A stretch of DNA of 64,000 bases from Thiomicrorhabdus sp033238645. GTDB taxonomy: Bacteria > Pseudomonadota > Gammaproteobacteria > Thiomicrospirales > Thiomicrospiraceae. Position numbers and translations under genes: made by a program. The notes under the pieces were generated by a model. The model worked only from the letters and a program-made list of their open reading frames with translations, ran no database searches and was not told the DNA's origin. Shown here one piece after another: positions 51,338 through 58,833 of this stretch. The stretch is from the NCBI GenBank assembly GCA_033238645.1, contig BQXR01000001.1:124001-188000 (forward strand), in the 5' to 3' direction. Positions within the stretch are counted from its first letter, which is position 1, and each line of letters begins with the position of its first letter.

Positions 51338-52279
51338 ATGCAGCAAGCTGAGATACCAATACAACTAGCAACTTGTTCATGGATTAATGGCGAACCTTTA
51401 GAGTCAATTTCGGCATTTGATCGTGGCCTCCATTATGGTGATGGCTTTTTTACAACGGTTTTAGTTATGTCAGGTGTGCTCTGCAACTGGTCTGCACACT
51501 GGCGTAGACTCTCTTTATCCGCAAGGCGTTTACAGTTTGCACTAATGGATGAACAACAGTTATTGCAACAGATCTCACAAGCCCTAAGCAGTGACCGCGT
51601 ACAAACCGTGATAGGTTCTGTATTGGTATTGAAAATAATGATGACACGTGGTCAAGCGGGGCGGGGCTATCAGATTCCAAAGCAGGCAGAAATGATTACA
51701 CTCCTACAATTGAGTAATGCGCCTGCTGAAGTTAAGCCATTTTTTGAGCAGGGGGGGGGAGGGGAGTTCAAAGCAGAAGCACTTTCTATTAGTCTCTGTT
51801 TGACTCAAGCCAGTATTCAGCCACAGTTAGCTGGTTTAAAACATTTGAGCCGTTTAGAGAGTGTACTTGCGCGATCAGAGGTGATTAATAAGGGTGAGCA
51901 AGAAGGTTTAATGCTCAATGCCTTGCAGAATGTGATCAGTGGTACACAATCTAATCTGTTTATAATCAAGAATAAACAGCTGATCACCCCAAAGTTAGAC
52001 TTGAGTGGTGTAGAGGGTACAACTCGCTATCAGCTAAGTATCATGGCAGAAGAACTTGGTTATCAGTGGTTAGTTGAAGATATTAAACTTGAACACCTAC
52101 AGCAAGCAGATGAACTTTTTTTAACCAATGCAATACGAGGAATTATGCCCGTTCAACAGTTGGAGAGTAAGCAATACTCTGTTATTCAAACACAGAAAAT
52201 TCATCAGGCATGGTTGGTATGGCAACAGAATAATGTATTGAAATTAGAGCATATAGAGAATACAAAGGATAGTTTGTGA
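51338..52279 (+). CDS. pabC: Aminodeoxychorismate lyase (PabC)
   Basis: PabC is the pyridoxal-phosphate enzyme that releases 4-aminobenzoate from aminodeoxychorismate. The 313-residue protein has SAFDRGLHYGDGFFTTV at the start, the cofactor lysine in LAGLKHLSRLESVLAR, and EGLMLNALQNVISGTQSNLF. It starts 2 bases after pabB and overlaps mltG by 4 bases. A run of nine G lies in a variable stretch (FEQGGGGEFK); slippage there would truncate the enzyme. Confidence 0.93.
   Translation: MQQAEIPIQLATCSWINGEPLESISAFDRGLHYGDGFFTTVLVMSGVLCNWSAHWRRLSLSARRLQFALMDEQQLLQQISQALSSDRVQTVIGSVLVLKIMMTRGQAGRGYQIPKQAEMITLLQLSNAPAEVKPFFEQGGGGEFKAEALSISLCLTQASIQPQLAGLKHLSRLESVLARSEVINKGEQEGLMLNALQNVISGTQSNLFIIKNKQLITPKLDLSGVEGTTRYQLSIMAEELGYQWLVEDIKLEHLQQADELFLTNAIRGIMPVQQLESKQYSVIQTQKIHQAWLVWQQNNVLKLEHIENTKDSL
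51748..51759 (+). repeat. GCAG + G run (9 G) inside pabC
   Basis: TTTTTTGAGCAG with nine G in total, then AGGGGAG. It is almost identical to the flhF copy over about 17 bases but in another reading frame (Glu-Gln-Gly-Gly-Gly-Gly). Confidence 0.7.
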
Positions 52280-53319
52280 AACGGTTAAAGCGAGTGATTT
52301 CACTGCTGCTTGTTTTGAGCATATTGGGATTTGTCGGTTTTATGTGGCAGTTTAATCAGTTCTTAAATGCACCTATATCAACAGCCTTAGAAGGCAAGGT
52401 GGTTAAAATTCAGGTTGGTAGTTCAGCGAATCGTATTGCCCGCCAGCTACATAAAGAGGGCTTTCTCTCCTCGCCCAAATGGTTTGTTTGGTACTTACGT
52501 TACCAAAAGCAGCATCACTTGATTAAAGCGGGCGAAATAAGAATAGACCCACAGTGGAGTGTTAAAACGCTGGTTGCTAAATTGATTAAAGGTCAAACGG
52601 TTCAGTACCCTGTCACCTTGATTGCAGGACAGACGGTACAGCAGGCTCTAAAATCGATTCATGCACTGCCTAAAATCCGTAAAACCCTAGATATTGAGAA
52701 GATAACTGAGCTGCAAGCTTTATTGGGTTTTGATAAAAAGGTTACTGGAAGTGACTATGCTAAGTATCCCTATGCTTCGATAGAGGGTTGGTTGCTGCCA
52801 GAGACCTATCATTACCAGTCAGGAGACAGTGATAAGCAGGTGATTCTACGAGCTTATCAAGCGTTGCAGGCCGAGTTAGACGCTGCTTGGCAAAATCGAG
52901 AGAAAGGGTTGCCGTTGAAAACGCCTTATGAAGCGCTGATTCTCGCGTCGATTGTTGAGAAAGAGACGGGCTTTGCTGCAGAAAGAGCTAAAATAGCTGG
53001 GGTGTTTATGCGTCGATTGCAAAAGCGGATGCGACTACAAACAGACCCGACTGTCATCTATGGCATAGGTCAATCTTATGATGGCAATATTCGTAAAAGA
53101 GATCTGCTAACCAAAACAACCTATAACACCTACAGAATTAATGGACTACCGCCGACACCTATCGCCTTGCCTAGCAGAGAGGCTATTCAAGCCGTTATGC
53201 ACCCAGAAAAAACTAAGGCACTCTACTTTGTTGCCAAAGGTGGTGGAGAGCACCATTTTTCAAATACATTAATTGAGCACAACAAAGCGGTTCGAAAATA
53301 CCTCTTGAATAAGAGATAA
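52276..53319 (+). CDS. mltG: Endolytic murein transglycosylase MltG
   Basis: MltG cuts new glycan strands at the inner membrane and so sets their length. The 347-residue protein has one N-terminal membrane helix (about 6-26), a LysM-like part, and the YceG domain with the catalytic Glu in ILASIVEKETGFAAERAKIA, TDPTVIYGIG and NTYRINGLPPTPIALPS. GTG start overlapping pabC. The order pabC-mltG-tmk-holB is that of E. coli. Confidence 0.95.
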   Translation: MKRLKRVISLLLVLSILGFVGFMWQFNQFLNAPISTALEGKVVKIQVGSSANRIARQLHKEGFLSSPKWFVWYLRYQKQHHLIKAGEIRIDPQWSVKTLVAKLIKGQTVQYPVTLIAGQTVQQALKSIHALPKIRKTLDIEKITELQALLGFDKKVTGSDYAKYPYASIEGWLLPETYHYQSGDSDKQVILRAYQALQAELDAAWQNREKGLPLKTPYEALILASIVEKETGFAAERAKIAGVFMRRLQKRMRLQTDPTVIYGIGQSYDGNIRKRDLLTKTTYNTYRINGLPPTPIALPSREAIQAVMHPEKTKALYFVAKGGGEHHFSNTLIEHNKAVRKYLLNKR

Positions 53320-53367
53320 GCGTTTTATCAGCCACGATGATTAGAGATACGGTTAGAAGGAAATTCT

Positions 53368-54003
53368 ATGCAAGGTCAGTTTATTACTTTAGAAGGCACA
53401 GAAGGGGGCGGTAAGTCGACCAACCTTCTATTTATTGAAGATTTCTTGGCGAGTCAGGGCGTGGATGTGATCGTGACTCGTGAACCAGGGGGTACTGAGA
53501 TTGGTGAAGCCATTCGTGAGGTTTTGCTGAATAAAGCGTTTACTGCAATGCAGGATGAAACTGAATTACTACTTATGTTTGCTGCGCGTGCTCAGCATCT
53601 AAAAGAGAAGATTCAACCTGCCATTGCAGCTGGAAAATGGGTGATATCTGATCGGTTTACCGATGCAACTTACGCCTATCAAGGCGGTGCAAGAGGCTTG
53701 GACTTTTCTCGTATTGCTGAAATTGAGCAGTGGGTTCAGCAAGGCTTTCAGCCAGATAGCACTTTTATCTTCGATCTACCTGTTGAGATTGGTATGGCGC
53801 GTGTTCGTTCTAGAAGTCAGCAAACGGGACAAGTGATTGACCGTTTTGAACAAGAGAAACAAGCATTCTTTGAGAAAGTACGAGCTGCCTATTTAGTACG
53901 TGCTTATGCCTCTCCCACACGTTATGAGATCTTAGATGCCAGTCAGCCGTTAGAAGTAATTCAAGAGCAGATTAGAGTTCGTTTAGAGGGAATGTTGACA
54001 TGA
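53368..54003 (+). CDS. tmk: Thymidylate kinase
   Basis: Tmk phosphorylates dTMP to dTDP. The 211-residue protein has the P-loop LEGTEGGGKSTN (Gly in place of the more common Ala), TREPGGTEIGEAIR and ISDRFTDATYAYQGGAR. AAGGAAATT precedes the ATG. Its stop overlaps the holB start (ATGA). Confidence 0.96.
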   Translation: MQGQFITLEGTEGGGKSTNLLFIEDFLASQGVDVIVTREPGGTEIGEAIREVLLNKAFTAMQDETELLLMFAARAQHLKEKIQPAIAAGKWVISDRFTDATYAYQGGARGLDFSRIAEIEQWVQQGFQPDSTFIFDLPVEIGMARVRSRSQQTGQVIDRFEQEKQAFFEKVRAAYLVRAYASPTRYEILDASQPLEVIQEQIRVRLEGMLT

Positions 54004-55037
54004 ATCAGCCAGCCGTTGCTTTAGTGCCATGGTTGCAAAGCCAGTGGACTCTGTGGACTCAACTAACGGGTCGTTTAGGTCATGCATACTTATTAGCAGG
54101 GCCTAAAGGCATTGGCATTGAGTCTTTTGTGGATCAGGCGGTGCAAAAGGTACTCTGCTTGCAACCTATTAATGGTGTTGCTTGCCAGCAGTGTCAAGGC
54201 TGCCATCTTTATCTAGGTAAACAGCACCCTGACTTTTACCATTTAAGACGTTTAGATGATAAAAAAGACATTAGTGTCGATCAAGTACGCACACTGATTA
54301 ATAAGCTCAATGAGACTTCTCACCAGGGGGGGTATAAGGTTATCTGGGTAGAAGGGGTAGAGTTCCTTAATCAGTCAGCCTTTAATGCACTGTTGAAAAC
54401 ACTAGAAGAGCCAGCCACCAATACTTTGTTTCTACTAACAACCCATGAAATTGGCCGTCTGCCAGCAACCATAAAAAGTCGTTGTCAGCTATTAAGTTTT
54501 ATCCCGCCCGCATTAGCAGATGCCGTGACTTGGTTACACCAAGCGTTACCGCAGGTTGATCTTGCTTTGGTTAAACGTGCCCTAAGGTTAAACTGGGGCG
54601 CACCTTTGGATGCTTTGGAGTGGATCGAAGAGGGCAAATTTGAAGAAGATAGCCGGTGGAAAGAGGGCTTAAAACAACTTCAGTCGGGTCATAAAACCGT
54701 CTCTCAAGTAGTGGCGGAGTGGTTAAAATGGTCAACCCCGGTCAGTGTGTTTGATTACTTCTATCAGTGGAGTGTTTCTGCGGTTCGTTCTGTTAGTTAT
54801 AAAGTCGATGAGAGCCAAACGTGGGCAGAAGCGACCACTAAAGAACAGCAGCTTCAACTACAAAACTGGTTACGTTTTCAGAAAGCTATTTTACAAGCCA
54901 AAGAGAACTGGTTAGGTAATGCCAATAAAGAGTTAGTATTAGAGACACTCTGTTTAGAGTGGTTAGAGGTGCAACAAATTGCCGAACCTTTCCAGTCTAT
55001 TTTTCAATCTAAATTACAAAAAGGAACCTTACCGTGA
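54000..55037 (+). CDS. holB: DNA polymerase III subunit delta'
   Basis: The delta' subunit is part of the clamp loader. The 345-residue protein has the AAA+ fold with a degenerate P-loop GPKGIGIESF (normal for delta', which does not hydrolyse ATP), a zinc module with CQQCQGCHLY and an upstream Cys, and the SRC motif (KSRCQLLSF). It overlaps tmk and tatD by 4 bases each. No pilZ gene lies between holB and tatD, unlike in Pseudomonas. Confidence 0.95.
   Translation: MNQPAVALVPWLQSQWTLWTQLTGRLGHAYLLAGPKGIGIESFVDQAVQKVLCLQPINGVACQQCQGCHLYLGKQHPDFYHLRRLDDKKDISVDQVRTLINKLNETSHQGGYKVIWVEGVEFLNQSAFNALLKTLEEPATNTLFLLTTHEIGRLPATIKSRCQLLSFIPPALADAVTWLHQALPQVDLALVKRALRLNWGAPLDALEWIEEGKFEEDSRWKEGLKQLQSGHKTVSQVVAEWLKWSTPVSVFDYFYQWSVSAVRSVSYKVDESQTWAEATTKEQQLQLQNWLRFQKAILQAKENWLGNANKELVLETLCLEWLEVQQIAEPFQSIFQSKLQKGTLP
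54324..54332 (+). repeat. CAG + G run (7 G) inside holB
   Basis: ACCAGGGGGGGTATAAGG encodes His-Gln-Gly-Gly-Tyr-Lys. The first base of the motif is C, not G, so it is a near-match. Confidence 0.45.
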
Positions 55038-55819
55038 TTGTTGATTCACACTGCCATCTGAATATTTTACCCGAAGATAAAGTGGGCACCATTGATGCGG
55101 TCATCTCTAAGGCGGTAGAGTTAGGCGTCGAGCGTATTTTGTGTGTCGCAATTAACCCGAGTCAGTGGCAAGAAGTAATTGATTTAGCCAATAAATATGC
55201 ATGTGTTTATGCCTCGATTGGTATTCACCCCTGTGAAGATCGAGAGGTCATTGTGACTGATGAAGAGATCCTTGAATTTGCTTCGCACCCTAAAGTCATT
55301 GCGATTGGTGAAGTGGGTTTAGATTACTTTCACTTTGAAGAGGAAGCTGCAACTGAAGGGGGTATGCAGTGGCAACATGATCGCTTTACACAGCATATCC
55401 GCATTGCTAAACAGCTCGATAAGCCGTTGATTATCCATACGCGTAACTCTACAGCTGACTGTTTGTCGATTTTAAAATCAGCAGGGGGGGGAGATGTTGG
55501 CGGTATCATGCACTGTTTTGTTGAAGATCTTGAAACGGCAGAGCAGGCAATTGAAATTGGTTTTTATATCTCTTTCTCAGGTATTGTTACTTTCAAAAAT
55601 GCTAAAGACTTAAAGGCGGTAGCCACCGCATTGCCTTTAGATAAAATTTTAGTTGAGACTGATGCGCCTTATTTAGCACCGATGCCTTACCGTGGTAAAA
55701 CCAATCAACCTGGCTATACTCGCTATGTAGTTGAAGAGATCGCTAGGTTAAAAGGCCTACCATTTGAAACGGTTGCGGAAGCGACCACGGCCAACTTTAA
55801 TCGTCTGTTTAAATTGTAA
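55034..55819 (+). CDS. TatD-family metal-dependent deoxyribonuclease
   Basis: TatD/YcfH enzymes are TIM-barrel metal-dependent nucleases. The 261-residue protein has DSHCHL, GEVGLDYFHF, IHTRNS, GIMHCF and VETDAPYLAP, the metal ligands in the usual order. The position after holB makes it the YcfH type. GTG start, with AAGGAA upstream, overlapping holB. A run of eight G lies in KSAGGGDVGG. Confidence 0.93.
   Translation: MIVDSHCHLNILPEDKVGTIDAVISKAVELGVERILCVAINPSQWQEVIDLANKYACVYASIGIHPCEDREVIVTDEEILEFASHPKVIAIGEVGLDYFHFEEEAATEGGMQWQHDRFTQHIRIAKQLDKPLIIHTRNSTADCLSILKSAGGGDVGGIMHCFVEDLETAEQAIEIGFYISFSGIVTFKNAKDLKAVATALPLDKILVETDAPYLAPMPYRGKTNQPGYTRYVVEEIARLKGLPFETVAEATTANFNRLFKL
55481..55491 (+). 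repeat. GCAG + G run (8 G) inside the tatD-type gene
   Basis: AAATCAGCAG with eight G in all, then AGATG; it encodes Ser-Ala-Gly-Gly-Gly-Asp. Confidence 0.65.
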
Positions 55820-55892
55820 TCGTTGCTTAAATATTAATCAGTCAGTCATTTTATAATGCAAATTCTCATTTTAAAAAAGGTTCCCCTTTTAT

Positions 55893-57719
55893 ATGCGCCC
55901 AGTCTCCTACTCGTCTGACTTAAAAGTAACTAAAGTGACCCCAACCTCTGAACGCTCCTATACTTGGCAGCGTATCTTTGATCTAGTCATCAAACACAAG
56001 ACTGGTCTAGTTAAAGCACATATCATTGCTCTCATAGCCACCTTGGCGATAGTACCTTTGCCACTATTACTACCTTTTTTGGTGGATGAAGTTCTATTAG
56101 AAAAGCCTGGGATGATCGTAAGCTTCCTAAATCAATGGGTTTCAGAAGATTGGCATGGACCTATTTATTATATTGTTGTGGTGACCGTTATTACTATCCT
56201 ATTGCGGTTTATTGGTTTGATTATGGGCGTTTGGCAGGTGCAGCAATTTACTGTTATAGCCAAAGAGGTAACTTACCAAATACGTCGTGATCTATTGGGG
56301 CGTGTACAGAACGTCTCGATGGCGCAGTATGAAACGTTGGGTAGCGGTAGTGTCTCTGCAACCATGGTCAATGATGTCAATACGATCGATAACTTTCTGG
56401 GCACGACAGTGGGTAAACTGATTATTGCCGTATTTTCACTGGTGGGCATTACGATAGTACTGCTTTGGCTAAACTGGCAGTTAGCAATGTTTATTCTGCT
56501 ACTGAATCCTTTAGTGATCTATTTCACAATGCGATTAGGGCGAAATGTTAAAACCCTTAAAAAAGAAGAAAATACTGCGATTGATATTTTTCAGCAGTCG
56601 TTAACAGAGACGTTAGATGCCCTTCAACAGGTAAGAGCGACTAATCAAGATCGTCCTTTTTTCGACCGTATTCGTGGTCATGCTGATACCATTCGCAGCC
56701 ACTCAGAGGCCTATACTTGGAAGAGTGATGCAGCGGGTCGTTTCTCTTTTATGATCTTCCTGATTGGCTTTGATATTTTCCGTGGTGTCAGCATGTTAAT
56801 GGTGGTTTTTTCTGGGCTATCTATTGGTGAGATGATGGCTGTATTTGGTTATCTGTGGTTTATGATGGGGCCTGTTCAAGAGATTCTAGCAATTCAATAT
56901 GGTTTCAGTGCTGCAAGTGGGGCGTTACAGCGTGTTAATGAAGTACTCGATCTTGAACAAGAGCCAAAGTATCCCGAAAATATTAATCCATTTTTGAATG
57001 ATCAAGCGGTTGCTGTTAAGGTAACCGACCTGGCTTTCCAATACCCAGGCAAAACAGACTTGGTTTTAAATCACTTAAACTTTGAGATAAAGGCGGGAGA
57101 GAAGCTTGCATTAGTTGGGGCGAGCGGGGGCGGTAAAACTACCTTAGTTCAACTACTACTCGGTTTTTATGAAGCAAAGTCTGGTAGTGTTTTTTATGGT
57201 GGTGAACCTATTACTGAGATAGGCCAGTCGGTTGTTAGGCAGAATGTAGCAACGGTTCTGCAACACCCGGTACTATTCCATCAAAGTATCCGCTTTAACT
57301 TAACCATGGGGCAGGAGATTGCTGAGGATAAACTATGGTTGGCTTTACAGCAGGCACAATTAGTTGAGGTGGTTAAGTCACTTGATCATCAACTTGACTC
57401 TATCGTTGGACGCAATGGTATTAAATTATCAGGGGGACAGCGTCAACGGTTAGCTATTGCGCGTATGATTCTACAAGATCCTAAAGTAGTCATTATGGAT
57501 GAGGCAACCTCTGCTTTAGATATGGAGACTGAGCGACAATTGTATGCGGACCTAGCACCTTTCTTAGAGAACAGAACTACGCTGATTGTTGCGCACCGTT
57601 TAAGCTCTATTAAACAGGCTGATAGAATCTTGGTATTTGAAGATGGACATATTATTGAGTCGGGTAGTCATGACGAGTTGATTGCTCAGCAGGGTACTTA
57701 TCACAAGTTGTATCGTTAG
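55893..57719 (+). CDS. ABC exporter (fused membrane and ATPase domains)
   Basis: The 608-residue protein is a half-size exporter: a six-helix membrane domain (about 30-330), then an ATPase domain with Walker A GASGGGKTTL, signature LSGGQRQRLAIARM and Walker B VVIMDEATSALD, and the H-loop IVAHRLSS. It probably works as a dimer. The substrate is unknown; it is not clearly MsbA, since the lpxK partner is absent. It lies 73 bases after the tatD-type gene. Confidence 0.92.
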   Translation: MRPVSYSSDLKVTKVTPTSERSYTWQRIFDLVIKHKTGLVKAHIIALIATLAIVPLPLLLPFLVDEVLLEKPGMIVSFLNQWVSEDWHGPIYYIVVVTVITILLRFIGLIMGVWQVQQFTVIAKEVTYQIRRDLLGRVQNVSMAQYETLGSGSVSATMVNDVNTIDNFLGTTVGKLIIAVFSLVGITIVLLWLNWQLAMFILLLNPLVIYFTMRLGRNVKTLKKEENTAIDIFQQSLTETLDALQQVRATNQDRPFFDRIRGHADTIRSHSEAYTWKSDAAGRFSFMIFLIGFDIFRGVSMLMVVFSGLSIGEMMAVFGYLWFMMGPVQEILAIQYGFSAASGALQRVNEVLDLEQEPKYPENINPFLNDQAVAVKVTDLAFQYPGKTDLVLNHLNFEIKAGEKLALVGASGGGKTTLVQLLLGFYEAKSGSVFYGGEPITEIGQSVVRQNVATVLQHPVLFHQSIRFNLTMGQEIAEDKLWLALQQAQLVEVVKSLDHQLDSIVGRNGIKLSGGQRQRLAIARMILQDPKVVIMDEATSALDMETERQLYADLAPFLENRTTLIVAHRLSSIKQADRILVFEDGHIIESGSHDELIAQQGTYHKLYR

Positions 57720-57815
57720 AGCGTTGTGAACAGGCAAAATATTAAGTTCAAGTGTCATTTTTTATGTTTAAATATTTGGAAGTCATTATTAGCGACAGGT
57801 GTAATAGGAGGATGT

Positions 57816-58244
57816 ATGAGTACATTTATTAAAACGATGGTTGTGAGTTCGATGGTTGCGAGTTTAATGCTATTTTCTTCATTCGCTAAAGCAGGAGCGT
57901 CACCTCTCACTGTCGATGGTGCAACAACCATTGATACTGCTCAGGCTAAGGCAATGTGGTTAGATGGGGTGGCATTTTTTGATCCGCGTTCACTGTCCGA
58001 TTGGAATCAAGGACATATTCCTAAAGCGATTAATATCAATCGTACTGATCCTGCGGCTTATACTCGTGCAGCGATTGAATCAGCTTTAAAGAAAGATCAG
58101 CCAGTGGTGATCTACTGTAATGGGGTTGGCTGCATGAAGTCGGCACGTACAGCAGCTGAACTGGTCTCATTGGGCTATAGCAAGGTGTTTTATTACCGCG
58201 AAGGTTTCCCTGAGTGGTCTTTTGCAGGGCATCCTGTCGAATAA
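57816..58244 (+). CDS. Secreted rhodanese-domain protein
   Basis: The 142-residue protein (start ATG 57816, preceded by a perfect AGGAGG; the frame is open further upstream) has a signal peptide (MSTFIKTMVVSSMVASLMLF...AKA) and one rhodanese domain: VAFFDPRSLSDWNQGHIPKA and the active-site loop VVIYCNGVGCMKSA with Cys101 and a second Cys106. It would act in the periplasm on sulfur-containing or oxidised substrates. The link to the exporter before it is by position only. Confidence 0.9.
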   Translation: MSTFIKTMVVSSMVASLMLFSSFAKAGASPLTVDGATTIDTAQAKAMWLDGVAFFDPRSLSDWNQGHIPKAININRTDPAAYTRAAIESALKKDQPVVIYCNGVGCMKSARTAAELVSLGYSKVFYYREGFPEWSFAGHPVE

Positions 58245-58257
58245 TTTACTAATATAA

Positions 58258-58833
58258 TAAACGTTTTGCCTATTTCTTTGGCAGAACGTTTATCCCTTCT
58301 CTTTTTGTGATCTATTAGCTGAACAATAGATATAACTATTTCTAATCCATTATTTCATAATCCAGATACGAGATAGTGTAGACGCCCCCTCTTGTCATAT
58401 TATCAATTAAGCTATTGTTTTTAAAACATAATACTCCACTATTCTTGTTTACATGCTTGTTAACTTAACTTAAGTTAGGGGTCGCTTTACTTATTGCGCT
58501 ATAAAAAAAATCATATGGTAACTACAATTCTGTAGAGGTAAACTTCAAATTAAGAAAGGTAGTTTACTCAGTAAGTCTATCTATTTTATATGGTTAAGCT
58601 TAGCCAAACTTGTTGTAAATCTGGGGTAGAGGGCGTTACTTAATATTAAAGGCCTGATAATAGCTTTACATGAAAGTTTAGTACTAAACAAGTTATCTTC
58701 AATCCAATTGCATATAGTGACTAACCTATTAAATTTTACTTTATGTCAAATGGTGCTTAAGTAAAAAAATCAGGGTAAAGATGATACTTCAGTAAAAAAT
58801 GGCATTATAGATTACATATAGAAGGAAGGTACT
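58258..58833. other. AT-rich leader region before the tandem chemoreceptors
   Basis: About 580 bases without a gene. It opens with an imperfect hairpin AAACGTTTTGCC...GGCAGAACGTTT (58258-58291), a possible terminator of the rhodanese gene. A perfect palindrome TAACTTAAGTTA lies at 58466-58477. I could not identify a convincing sigma-28 promoter. Confidence 0.55.

Noticed and set aside
54099..54130. Broken P-loop in holB
   Set aside because: A degenerate nucleotide site is normal for delta' subunits and does not indicate decay.
57726..57815. Upstream start of the rhodanese gene
   Set aside because: The ATG at 57816 has a perfect AGGAGG and gives a normal signal peptide; the extension would spoil it.
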